Assembly: GCA_031180665.1 (NCBI GenBank)
Contig: JAPSLP010000018.1
Location: forward strand, 1 to 64,000
DNA length: 64,000 nucleotides
Source: Cupriavidus sp.
Lineage (GTDB): Bacteria; Pseudomonadota; Gammaproteobacteria; Burkholderiales; Burkholderiaceae
Direction of reading: 5' to 3'
The notes beneath the pieces are model-generated. The model was given only the letters and a program-made list of their open reading frames with translations. It was not told the origin of the DNA and made no database searches. Shown here piece by piece: positions 56,590 through 64,000 of this stretch; within the stretch, counting starts at the first letter, position 1, and every line of letters begins with the position of its first letter. Position numbers and translations under genes: made by a program.

Positions 56590-58053
56590 TTACGCCCAGA
56601 AAGGCACATACTTCATGTACTTGCGCCCGGCGGATTCGTCATAGGCGCGAATCATTCCCGCTTCGACGGCTTCCTTGATGAGCCGCGACGCGACTGCGCT
56701 GTTATGCACCTGGATGGCGAAGCGTTCGCGCACCGAGGCGTTGGTCATTGCGTCGCGCTGCACGTATCGAAGGCAGGCATGCAGGTAGCAGGCGCGTATC
56801 CGATCGCTCCGTTCCATGCCCGACAGCTCCCGATGGGCAAAGAGGGTGGCGCGCGTGTGGTCGGACACGATGGCAAACTCTGGCGCCGGCAATTGGTACA
56901 GCTCGGATTGCTGCACGACCTTGTCGACGCCACTGCCCCGTTCCTCGCAAATGCCGAAGCGGCGCATCATCGATGCAAGCCTTTCGTTTCGTGAGCGCGG
57001 CGGGGTATCCAGAAAGCGTTGCACATCGACCAGCGGCGTACCGGGGTTCGTAATCTCGATACGGTCGCGAAAGATCTCGACCATCGGCCCCGCGCCGCCG
57101 ACCGCAAAATCCTGGTGAATCAGTGCATTGACCAGCAGCTCCCGGACAGCAAGTTCCGGATACGTCGGTATGTCCTTTCGCAGCGCCCTGCCGATGACCT
57201 CACTGCCCGGCAGCAGGGCACCGATATAGCCGATCAGGGTTTGGAAGCCCGCCGCATAGCCCTTCTCGCCGATCTGCTCGCGCAACGTGGCGATACGGTC
57301 ATTGTCACGATATGCGATCACACGCACGGCTTTGCGGCGCAGGCTGTGAAAGTCATCCATTCGCCTGGCAAACAGCAGACCCCCCAAGTGAGTGATATCC
57401 CATCGTCCATTGTTTCGCCGAATCAGATCCTCCGCTCTCAAGCGCTCCAGAATCGGGGCTCTGCCATCGGGTAGCGGTGTACCGGTCAATTCGAAATAGC
57501 TGGAATAGTCCAGCAGGGTAAGGACATCCTCATCTGTCGCGCCGACATGCGCGACCATGGCTTCGAAGTGCGTATTGTCGAAGATGCGCCAGAGCGCGCG
57601 CTCCTTCTCGGGGAACTCCTTGAGCTTCTTCTTCAGCGAACCGATCCTGATGTACTCGTTATGCCGAAACTGAACGGGATGGCGATATGCCCTCCCGACT
57701 TCCAGGAGGACGACGCGTTTTCCGTCGATTTCGACCTCCAGAAACCGGAACGATATTTTGGGGTTGAGCATCCGGAGCAACCAGCTCTCGAGCTCTTCGT
57801 TTCCTACTTTTGCTTCCCGGGGGCAAAAATCGGTTCCGACGAGGCAGTGCGTTTCGTTGTCGACACCCCATATCAGATAGGCGTGCTGTTTGTCAGCCAG
57901 CGCAGCGGAGTTCGACAACGCGGACAAATACTCGCCGATCTGCTCCTCGTCCGCGCGGTTGCGCTTGAATTCGAGCCATTCCGTTTCGACCGGCAAGGAG
58001 CAAAGCTCGCGAACAAGGGCAATGAAATTGTCTGAGTGATACGGTGGCTTCAT
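56590..58053 (-). CDS. Schlafen-like AlbA_2 / HATPase_c_4 protein
   Basis: A 487-residue protein. The N-terminal AlbA_2 (Schlafen-like) domain shows PVETEWLEFKRN (residues 21-32) and AYLIWGVDNETH. A central HATPase_c_4-type part has ELLVNALIHQDFAV and GICEERGSGVDKV, and a C-terminal winged-helix follows (about 405-487). Such proteins are usually called ATP-dependent DNA helicase-like or putative transcriptional regulators, and some occur in defence islands. Base composition is distinctly lower in GC than its neighbours, suggesting transfer. It is a stand-alone gene, convergent with the M20 operon. Confidence 0.87.
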   Translation of the reverse strand: MKPPYHSDNFIALVRELCSLPVETEWLEFKRNRADEEQIGEYLSALSNSAALADKQHAYLIWGVDNETHCLVGTDFCPREAKVGNEELESWLLRMLNPKISFRFLEVEIDGKRVVLLEVGRAYRHPVQFRHNEYIRIGSLKKKLKEFPEKERALWRIFDNTHFEAMVAHVGATDEDVLTLLDYSSYFELTGTPLPDGRAPILERLRAEDLIRRNNGRWDITHLGGLLFARRMDDFHSLRRKAVRVIAYRDNDRIATLREQIGEKGYAAGFQTLIGYIGALLPGSEVIGRALRKDIPTYPELAVRELLVNALIHQDFAVGGAGPMVEIFRDRIEITNPGTPLVDVQRFLDTPPRSRNERLASMMRRFGICEERGSGVDKVVQQSELYQLPAPEFAIVSDHTRATLFAHRELSGMERSDRIRACYLHACLRYVQRDAMTNASVRERFAIQVHNSAVASRLIKEAVEAGMIRAYDESAGRKYMKYVPFWA

Positions 58054-58226
58054 GGCGATGCGAGGGGAGGGGCCGCCTTGGGCCTGACAGTTGGCCCGCC
58101 GAAGCCTATCGAACCATGCCCCTCCCTTCTGTCGCCAATGGACAGATTCTGATGCCGCGAGTCAGAACGAAAGGAAACGTCCCGATCCGGTCGGCAGCGG
58201 ATGCCGGCAGACGACTACTGAGCGGG

Positions 58227-58814
58227 CTAACCGCAGGCCGTTTCCCCATCTGGCAACGCCGTCGCCCCTGCCCCCAGCGGCCGCTGCATCAGCGCCGTAT
58301 CGATCCACTGTCCATGCTTGAAGCCGACCGCCTCCAGCCGGCCGGCCATGCGGAAGCCCATGCGTTCGTGCAGCGCGATCGAGCCGTTGCCTTCGCCGCC
58401 GGCGGGGCAGGCGATCACGGCGACCATCTGGCGCCACGGGCCGTTTTCGCAGCGGGCGAGCAGCGCGGCGAGCAAAACCGCGCCGATGCCGCGGCCGCGA
58501 TGCCGCTCGTCCAGGTAGATCGAATCCTCGATGGTGTGGCGGTAGGCGCTGCGCGTGCGATAGGAGGACGCGTAGGCGTAACCGGCCACCACCGGGCGGC
58601 CGTCGATCAGCAACTCGGCCACCAGATAGGGCAGGCCCTTGTCCAGCACGGCGGCGCGGCGCTCGCGCATGTCGTCGAGGGTAGGTGGTATTTCCTCGAA
58701 CGAGGCGCGGCCGTGGAGCACGTGGTGGGTGTAGATCGCGTGGATCGCCGGCAGGTCGCCGTCGGTGGCATCGCGCACGGTCGGCGCGGCAAGAGTGACG
58801 TGGTTCGTGGTCAT
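58227..58814 (-). CDS. GNAT N-acetyltransferase (phosphinothricin/methionine sulfoximine acetyltransferase-like)
   Basis: A 195-residue acetyltransferase. VRDATDGDLPAIHAIYTHHV near the N terminus, RTRSAYRHTIEDSIYLDERH and the acetyl-CoA pyrophosphate loop RHRGRGIG (about residues 103-110) are typical of the Pat/Bar/MddA/YncA branch. These enzymes acetylate methionine sulfoximine, methionine sulfone or phosphinothricin. ATG at 58814 matches the family N terminus. It is divergent from arsC. Confidence 0.88.
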   Translation of the reverse strand: MTTNHVTLAAPTVRDATDGDLPAIHAIYTHHVLHGRASFEEIPPTLDDMRERRAAVLDKGLPYLVAELLIDGRPVVAGYAYASSYRTRSAYRHTIEDSIYLDERHRGRGIGAVLLAALLARCENGPWRQMVAVIACPAGGEGNGSIALHERMGFRMAGRLEAVGFKHGQWIDTALMQRPLGAGATALPDGETACG

Positions 58815-58926
58815 GGCGTCTGGCGTGGTAGCGAAGGGAGCGGGCGGCGTACCGGTTCGCCGGCGCTGCTTGTATAGTCCGTCGTGTTCGCAGGTGACAA
58901 CGATTGCGTTTCGAGGTGACGAACCC

Positions 58927-59286
58927 ATGATCAAGATTTACCACAATCCGCGCTGCTCGAAGTCGCGGGACACGCTGGCGCTGGTGCAGCACGCCGCCGA
59001 ACGCCTGGGCGAACCGGTCGAGGTGGTCGAGTATCTGAAGACCCCGCCGACGCTGGCCACGCTCAAGCAACTGCATGCGCTGCTCGATGTGCCGGTGCGG
59101 CAGATGGTGCGCGAGAACGAGGCGATCTACGCCGAGCTCGACCTGGCCGATCCGGGCCTGAGCGAGGCCGAGGTGCTGCAGGCCGTGGCCGATCACCCGA
59201 TCCTGCTGCAGCGGCCCATCGTGGTGCGCGGCCAGCGCGCGGCGATCGGTCGCCCGCCGGAGAACGTCGCCGCGCTGCTTGCCTGA
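58927..59286 (+). CDS. arsC: ArsC-family arsenate reductase (glutaredoxin-dependent type)
   Basis: A 119-residue ArsC/Spx-fold protein. The catalytic Cys10 is in IYHNPRCSKSRDTL, and the three arginines lie downstream, including RPIVVRGQRAAIGRPPE near the C terminus. This matches glutaredoxin-coupled ArsC of E. coli R773 type. GAGGTG precedes the ATG. No arsR or arsB gene is adjacent, so a general thiol-redox role is also possible. Confidence 0.93.
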   Translation: MIKIYHNPRCSKSRDTLALVQHAAERLGEPVEVVEYLKTPPTLATLKQLHALLDVPVRQMVRENEAIYAELDLADPGLSEAEVLQAVADHPILLQRPIVVRGQRAAIGRPPENVAALLA

Positions 59287-59311
59287 GCGCCGGATGGAAC
59301 CGAGCCCCAAA

Positions 59312-59345
59312 TAGAAACCGGCCTCCGTGTGGAGGCCGGCCCGGT
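59312..59345 (-). terminator. Hairpin terminator of the small membrane-protein gene
   Basis: CCGGCCTCC-N4-GGAGGCCGG, followed on the minus strand by TTTCTATTT. It lies between arsC and the small gene at 59376, which it should terminate. The interrupted T tract makes it moderate. Confidence 0.6.
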
Positions 59346-59375
59346 GCTGGAGGCGCGGTAGCTTCAGGCGGGTCG

Positions 59376-59594
59376 TTATTTGACACCCAGCCAGTGCATG
59401 GCCTCCTGACCGAAAGCGATGGCCGCCAGGACGATCAGCAGCAGTACCAGCGCCACGGTGCTGACGTAGACCGTGGCCTTGGCGATGTCGGCCTCATCGT
59501 CGGCGGGGTGGGAGTGGGCGACACTGTGCGCGTGCGGTGGCCGGTGCAGCCGTTCGGCCAGATGCCGCCAGTGAAGATCGGGATGGAAACGCAT
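59376..59594 (-). CDS. Small His-rich single-pass membrane protein
   Basis: A 72-residue protein I do not recognise. The N-terminal 33 residues hold nine histidines (MRFHPDLHWRHL, then HRPPHAHSVAHSHP). One membrane helix of about 21 residues (VYVSTVALVLLLIVLAAIAF) and a short tail (GQEAMHWLGVK) follow. Its composition resembles the small cytochrome-oxidase-associated or aa3-type subunit IV proteins, but that is only a resemblance. GAGGAGGTG precedes the ATG at 59594, which strongly supports translation. Confidence 0.7.
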   Translation of the reverse strand: MRFHPDLHWRHLAERLHRPPHAHSVAHSHPADDEADIAKATVYVSTVALVLLLIVLAAIAFGQEAMHWLGVK

Positions 59595-59774
59595 GATCGA
59601 CACCTCCTCGACAGGAACGCGCGTCAGGCGGTCTTCACCATAGCAACGGACCGCCATGCATGGCGAGGCCGCCGCAGTTGCGCACGGCGCGGCGTCGGAA
59701 CGGCCATGCACGCTTTTACTATAGGCGATGGCGGCATGGCGGACCCGCAGCGTGGCGCGGACGCGACCTAAGGG

Positions 59775-60458
59775 TCAACCCTGCTGTGCAAGGTCGTCGG
59801 GCGGCGCGGACGTTTCGGTGGGTTCGGCCGGGGAGGTAGAGCCTGCAGGGGCCGGCGCGATCGCCGCGAGAGCCGCTTCGCGCTCGCGCAGCGCGGCCAG
59901 CATGTTGCAGAACATCGCCCCCTGTTCGAGCGCGTCGTCCAGCGCGACATGGGTATGCGGCAGCGGATCGATCCATGCTTCCGGCAGCGCAGCCTTGACG
60001 GTGCGGCGATAGCGCAGGCCCGTCAGCGAGAAGCCCAGCGTCTTGATGTCGAGCGCGGCCCAGCCGAACGGGGAGCGGCCGGCGAAACGCATCATGTACC
60101 AGAACATCCAGGTGAAATCGAACCCGGCGGGGAAGGCCACGAACACGGGCTTGCCCGGCAGGGCTTCGACCCATTCGACATAGCGCACCAGCGCCTGCTC
60201 GGGCGGTTGCAGATCGCGCCGGCACGCGGCCCAGGCCTCGGGCTCGGTCTCCCACCATTTCATCTGCACCGGATGGCCGACCGCGCCGGGCAGCGTTTCC
60301 AGATTGGCCGAGAAGGTGCCGAGCACGGTCTTGTCGGCCAGCATCGCCACCGACGCGAACGACAGCATCGAATGCGGCCCCGGGATCGGACCGTCGGTCT
60401 CGACGTCGGTGCTGACGTAGATCTCGGGGCGGGTATCGGGCAGCTGTCGTTTGGCCAT
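59775..60458 (-). CDS. DEDD-type 3'-5' exonuclease-fold protein
   Basis: A 227-residue protein with an RNase H-like exonuclease fold. The first motif is [12 protein letters not shown] (Asp18, Glu20), the second [11 protein letters not shown], and the third [13 protein letters not shown] (DEDDh signature). The C-terminal 30 residues are low-complexity Pro/Ser/Ala. Probably a nuclease acting on nucleic acid ends, but no DNA polymerase or other partner domain is present. It is followed on the same strand by the His-rich small gene about 180 bases away. Confidence 0.83.
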   Translation of the reverse strand: MAKRQLPDTRPEIYVSTDVETDGPIPGPHSMLSFASVAMLADKTVLGTFSANLETLPGAVGHPVQMKWWETEPEAWAACRRDLQPPEQALVRYVEWVEALPGKPVFVAFPAGFDFTWMFWYMMRFAGRSPFGWAALDIKTLGFSLTGLRYRRTVKAALPEAWIDPLPHTHVALDDALEQGAMFCNMLAALREREAALAAIAPAPAGSTSPAEPTETSAPPDDLAQQG

Positions 60459-60476
60459 GGTCGAGGGCGGGGCGCG

Positions 60477-61127
60477 TCAGGCCACGTCGATCAGATGATC
60501 GGCGACGAAGGGGTTGTCGCGCCGCTCGTCGCCGAAGGTGGACACCGGTCCGTGCCCGGGCACGAAGGTCACGTCGTCGCCCAGCGGCCAGAGCCGGGTG
60601 CGGATCGAGCGGATCAGGTCGGCGTGGTTGCCGCGCGGGAAATCGGTACGTCCGATCGAGCCGGCGAACAGCACGTCGCCGACGATGGCCAGGCGGTGCG
60701 TCCGCGAGAAGAACACCACGTGACCGGGCGTATGGCCGGGGCAGTGGTAGACCTCGAGCGTTTCGTCGCCGAACTGCACCGTATCGCCCTGATCCAGCCA
60801 GCGATCGGGCTCGAACGCCTCGGCGTGGCCGAAGCCGAAGCGCTTGGTCTGCTCCGGCAGCTGGTCGATCCAGAACCGCTCGTCACGATGCGGCCCCTCG
60901 ATCGGCACGCCGAACTCGCGCGAGAGCGCCGCGGCGCCCGCGCAGTGGTCCAGATGGCCGTGCGTCAGCAGGATCTTCTCCAGCGTCACGCCCTGTTCCT
61001 TCAGCGCGGCCTGGATCCGCTCGAGATCGCCGCCGGGATCGCAGACCGCGGCGCGCCCGGTGTGCTCGTCGATCAGCAGCGAGCAATTCTGTTGGAACGG
61101 CGTGACGGGAATCAGCAGGACTTTCAT
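60477..61127 (-). CDS. MBL-fold metallohydrolase (YcbL/glyoxalase II-like)
   Basis: A 216-residue metallo-beta-lactamase-fold protein. LLTHGHLDHCAG holds HxHxDH at residues 56-61, with further ligands in CPGHTPGHVVFF and GDVLFAGSIGRTDFPRG. It is shorter than GloB because it lacks the C-terminal helical domain, which matches the YcbL subgroup with weak glyoxalase II activity. ATG at 61127 matches the family start (MKVLLIPVTPFQQNCSLL). It ends 18 bases before the exonuclease gene, suggesting one transcript. Confidence 0.9.
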   Translation of the reverse strand: MKVLLIPVTPFQQNCSLLIDEHTGRAAVCDPGGDLERIQAALKEQGVTLEKILLTHGHLDHCAGAAALSREFGVPIEGPHRDERFWIDQLPEQTKRFGFGHAEAFEPDRWLDQGDTVQFGDETLEVYHCPGHTPGHVVFFSRTHRLAIVGDVLFAGSIGRTDFPRGNHADLIRSIRTRLWPLGDDVTFVPGHGPVSTFGDERRDNPFVADHLIDVA

Positions 61128-61424
61128 CGTGAGGGGTTCGGACGGCCGCGCGGCAGGCGCGGCAATGTGAGTGGATCGGTGTTCTGGCCGATGTACCAGC
61201 CTATGTCGTCGCATTGTAGCGTCGGCCTTTGATAGACAGGGCAGGGCACGCATATGTGCCGCATGAGTAATTTTCGTTGTATCGATGCCGACTGCAGGGG
61301 CTGACCGGAGAATCGCCGCAATCCGTTGTCAGTTCGGGGATTGCGAGCAATTGCACGCCGTAGCCAGACAATTCGTAACAAAATCGCTGTAAATCGCGCG
61401 GACGACCGATGTTAGACTCGCGCG

Positions 61425-62243
61425 ATGCTTTGGCCGACCTACCTCCTCACCCATGCTCGCCGCGCGCTCCGCTACGGCTTTCACGCCGTCTGTGCGTTGA
61501 CGCTGGCCGCCTGTGCGGTGTCGCCGAACGACGATCCCAACGGTGCCGCTGCCGACCCGGATGCGGCGCCGACGGCTGCCACGCCCGCCGCGAAACAGGC
61601 GCAGGCGCGCAAGTCCCGATCCCAGAACAACGAGTCGCCGGCCGCCGCCAGCACCGAGACGCCGGCCCCGACGGGCTCCTGGCGCCTGTTCAGCTGGGGC
61701 GACGACGACAGCAGCGACAGTGAGTCCGCCTCCCGCGGCACGCCGCGCGGCTCGTCGCTGGAAGGCCTGCGCGCGGATATCGGCACGTTCGAGCAGCGCG
61801 GTACGGCGTCGTGGTACGGCAAGCAGTTCCACGGCCGCAAGACCGCCAACGGCGAGCGCTTCGACATGGGCGCAATGACCGCCGCGCACCCGTCGCTGCC
61901 GCTGGATAGCTGGGTGCTGGTGCGCAATCTGCGCAACGACAAGGTGGCGGTGCTGCGCATCAACGACCGCGGCCCGTATCACGGCAACCGCGTGCTCGAC
62001 GTGTCGTATCGCGCCGCCAAGCGGCTGGGCTTTGTCGACCGCGGCCACACCCAGGTCGAAATCCGCCGGCTGTCGCGCACAGAACTGGCCGCGCTGGCAC
62101 CGCTGCGCGAGCCCGGCATGGACGATGGCGCCACCGACGGCGGCGGCGACGGTATGGACGACGACACCGTCGCCAAGACGGTCAAGCCCAAGCGCGTGGT
62201 GCTCAAGACCCGCAAGTCGGCCAGCAAGGCGAATGCGCGCTGA
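61425..62243 (+). CDS. rlpA: RlpA-family septal-ring lytic transglycosylase lipoprotein
   Basis: A 272-residue lipoprotein. A signal peptide with lipobox LAAC (cysteine at about residue 30) anchors it in the outer membrane. A disordered Ala/Asp/Ser-rich stretch follows to about residue 120. The double-psi beta-barrel (RGTASWYGKQFHGRKTANGE to LRINDRGPYHGNRVLDVS) with the catalytic aspartate in NDRGPY is the RlpA domain. No SPOR domain is present at the C terminus, which instead has a basic tail, so septal targeting may differ from E. coli. Confidence 0.9.
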   Translation: MLWPTYLLTHARRALRYGFHAVCALTLAACAVSPNDDPNGAAADPDAAPTAATPAAKQAQARKSRSQNNESPAAASTETPAPTGSWRLFSWGDDDSSDSESASRGTPRGSSLEGLRADIGTFEQRGTASWYGKQFHGRKTANGERFDMGAMTAAHPSLPLDSWVLVRNLRNDKVAVLRINDRGPYHGNRVLDVSYRAAKRLGFVDRGHTQVEIRRLSRTELAALAPLREPGMDDGATDGGGDGMDDDTVAKTVKPKRVVLKTRKSASKANAR

Positions 62244-62430
62244 GGCCGGTTTCCCCTTTCTCGCCTCCATCCTCGCGCATCGGCGCGGTTCCGACTGCGC
62301 TACCGCCACAGCGGCGGACTACGCGACCCGCTGCCCCGGTCTGGGTTCCACCCGGCTTCCCCGCCGGAGCGCCTGAGCGGCGCCGACCACGATGCCGGCG
62401 CGCACGGCTTCGCCTCGCATCTTCCCTGTC

Positions 62431-63330
62431 TTATTGCTGCTCGCGGCGCGCCAGCGCCATTGCATAGAGCGCCGCGGTATCGGCCCCGGTGATCGCCGCG
62501 GCCAGCTTGGCGGCGCGCTTGGCCGGCAACTCCTCCAGCAGCAGCCCCAGTACCCGCTGCGCGTTCGCGTCCAGCGCCGCCTCGCCCTTGGCCGGTGCGC
62601 CCGCACCTTCGATCACCAGGACGAACTCGCCCTTGGCCCGCGCCGGATCCGCGGCCAGCCAGGCCGGCGCGTCGGCGACCGCCATCGTCTCGGCCTGCTC
62701 GAACAGCTTGGTCAGTTCCCGGCCGATCAGCAGCCGGCGCGTCGGCGGCAACTGCTGCGCGAGCGCGGCGAGCGTGTCGGCAATGCGGTGCGGCGCTTCG
62801 TAGACGACCCAGGCGTGCTCGAGCGCCGCCAGCGCTGCGATCGCCTCGTTGCGCGCCTTGGCCTTGTTCGGCAGGAAGCCGGCGAAGGTGAAGCGGCCCG
62901 CGCCGGTATCGAGCATCTCGCCGGCCACCGACAGCGCGGTCACCGCGGCGCTCGGGCCGGGCAACGGCACCACGCGATGTCCCGCGGCGCGCACCGCTTC
63001 CACCAGTCGCGCGCCCGGGTCGGAGATGCCCGGCGTGCCGGCGTCGGACACATAGGCGATGCGCTCGCCGGCGGCCAGCCGCTCGGCCACGCGCACGCCG
63101 GCCTCCCGCTCGTTGTGCTCGTGCACCGCCAGCAGCGGCCGCTGCAGCCCCAGGCGCGACAGCAACTGGCCGGTATTGCGGGTGTCCTCGCACGCGATGG
63201 CATCGGCAAGGCCCAGCAGATGCAGCGCCCGCAGCGTCAGGTCGGCGAGGTTGCCGATCGGCGTGGCGACGACGTACAGCGTGCCGGTGGGATAGGACTG
63301 GCCGATTGCCAGCGAAATCCAGTCAGTCAT
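62431..63330 (-). CDS. rsmI: 16S rRNA (cytidine(1402)-2'-O)-methyltransferase
   Basis: 2'-O-methylates C1402 of 16S rRNA. It has 299 residues of the tetrapyrrole methylase fold: the N-terminal TLYVVATPIGNLADLTLRAL, DAIACEDTRNTGQLLSRLGL, and the SAM-binding YVSDAGTPGISDPGARLV. A C-terminal helical domain follows. ATG at 63330 corresponds to the family start; the open frame upstream is not coding. It is divergent from yraN, the common genome arrangement. Confidence 0.95.
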   Translation of the reverse strand: MTDWISLAIGQSYPTGTLYVVATPIGNLADLTLRALHLLGLADAIACEDTRNTGQLLSRLGLQRPLLAVHEHNEREAGVRVAERLAAGERIAYVSDAGTPGISDPGARLVEAVRAAGHRVVPLPGPSAAVTALSVAGEMLDTGAGRFTFAGFLPNKAKARNEAIAALAALEHAWVVYEAPHRIADTLAALAQQLPPTRRLLIGRELTKLFEQAETMAVADAPAWLAADPARAKGEFVLVIEGAGAPAKGEAALDANAQRVLGLLLEELPAKRAAKLAAAITGADTAALYAMALARREQQ

Positions 63331-63348
63331 GCTTGAGAACTTCCGTTG

Positions 63349-63744
63349 ATGCGCACATTCAAAACCACGGCAAGAGACGGGGCGAAGGACACGTCCAAAG
63401 CGCGCGGCGAACGCGCCGAGGCGCGGGCGCTGGCCTATCTGCAGGGCCAGGGCCTGGCGCTGGTGGTGCGCAATTATCGCTGCAAAGGCGGCGAGCTGGA
63501 CCTGGTGATGCGCGGGCCCGACGGCACGCTGGTCTTCGTCGAGGTCCGTTCGCGCAGCAGCGACGCGTTCGGCGGCGCCTTGGCCAGCATCACGACGACC
63601 AAGCGCCAGCGCATCCTGCAGGCCGCCAATCACTATCTGGCGACGCTGGACCACGCGCCGCGCTGCCGGCTCGATGTGGTGGCGATCGGACCGCGGCGGC
63701 TCGAATGGCTGCGCGACGCCTTCGGCGCGGGCGAGTCGGAATGA
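63349..63744 (+). CDS. YraN (UPF0102) nuclease-fold protein
   Basis: A 131-residue protein of the UPF0102 family with a PD-(D/E)XK-like fold: RGERAEARALAYLQGQGL near the N terminus, KGGELDLVMRGPDGTLVFVE with Glu/Asp/Glu metal candidates, and RSDAFGGALASI. Function is not firmly known; homologues bind DNA-like substrates. ATG at 63349 is preferred to the TTG one codon earlier. Divergent from rsmI. Confidence 0.9.
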   Translation: MRTFKTTARDGAKDTSKARGERAEARALAYLQGQGLALVVRNYRCKGGELDLVMRGPDGTLVFVEVRSRSSDAFGGALASITTTKRQRILQAANHYLATLDHAPRCRLDVVAIGPRRLEWLRDAFGAGESE

Positions 63745-63916
63745 CCGGGCGGTGCCATCGCCATCGAACGTACGCATTGCCCGGCGCCGCGGCCGCCGGG
63801 CTGTCCGTCATAATGCGCGTTGCGGCGCATGGCCGGCCGGGATTGCCCCAAGCGCGGCGCTGCGGCCCTGCCGGCTGCCGATCCTCTTTCGCATTACCCG
63901 CTACAGCAAGGAACGC

Positions 63917-64000
63917 ATGAAGACTTCGCTTTTTTCGCGCGACGCGCTCGCTGAACCGACGCCGGTCCGCGCCTCCGCCCAGGCCGCTCGCCGCGGCAGT
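63917..64000 (+). CDS. Start of an unidentified gene, cut by the window edge
   Basis: An ATG with AAGGA upstream opens a frame that runs to the window end (28 codons: MKTSLFSRDALAEPT and on). The part visible is too short for identification. In many Betaproteobacteria the gene after yraN encodes a SIS-domain phosphoheptose isomerase-like protein, but the visible residues do not show that. Confidence 0.5.
   Translation, partial: MKTSLFSRDALAEPTPVRASAQAARRGS

Overview
The window (about 64 kb, roughly 67% G+C) is a chromosomal segment of a betaproteobacterium of the order Burkholderiales. The run atpD-atpC, CoA-binding protein, alpha/beta hydrolase, hemE, priA, putA and a branched-chain-type substrate-binding protein, together with gcvTHP-sdaA and gcl-hyi-glxR-ttuD-pyk, fits that order; an Alcaligenaceae-like lineage is my inference from gene order. 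Most of the window is ordinary core genome with very high third-position GC. Lower-GC accessory patches are an Rpn-type nuclease (19267-20235), the flank of tRNA-Arg (31457-32555) and a Schlafen-like gene (56590-58053).

Layout. 1-1745 is the end of the ATP synthase operon. It is followed by a 620-bp gap that seems to encode a structured minus-strand RNA. 2438-13787 holds the CoA-binding protein, esterase, hemE, priA, putA and a solute-binding protein, with a 12-bp minisatellite before hemE. 14055-18446 holds a TPR protein, a cation/proton antiporter and a YbdK-type ligase. 18493-27437 is a minus-strand block: an ETHE1-like hydrolase, Rpn nuclease, L-serine deaminase, a DUF421 membrane protein and the glycine cleavage genes. 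The last are headed by a consensus promoter, a tandem glycine riboswitch and an intrinsic terminator. 27650-31456 carries Rep helicase, a di-heme cytochrome c and tRNA-Arg(CCG). 31961-40915 is a mixed region: an orphan membrane protein, VOC protein, WYL regulator, MOSC protein, ArfB, MFS transporter, GlxA-type regulator, HtpX, a CadR-type regulator and Rnk.

41142-50602 contains a small exported protein built of 12-residue repeats, a zinc peptidase and a minus-strand glyoxylate block (gcl, hyi, glxR, ttuD, pyk) with a divergent LysR regulator. Glyoxylate would go to tartronate semialdehyde, glycerate, 2-phosphoglycerate and, after enolase encoded elsewhere, pyruvate through the local pyruvate kinase. 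51033-56311 is a catabolic block: a GntR regulator, a DctA-type carrier, an N-carbamoyl/allantoate-type amidohydrolase and a variant M20 deacylase, with an AT-rich palindrome in the divergent promoter. 56590-64000 holds the Schlafen-like protein, a GNAT acetyltransferase, ArsC, a small His-rich membrane protein, a DEDD exonuclease, an MBL hydrolase, RlpA, RsmI and YraN.

Repeats: three dispersed palindromic elements (about 70 bp) lie between genes near 13.8, 30.0 and 45.7 kb, and two simple tandem arrays lie at 3.9-4.1 and 35.0-35.3 kb. I see no CRISPR array, insertion sequence, prophage or rRNA operon. I did not find a clearly new multi-gene system. The best candidates for something undescribed are the structured RNA downstream of atpC, the exported 12-residue-repeat protein, the DctA/amidohydrolase/M20 cluster and the M20 protein lacking the usual bridging aspartate.
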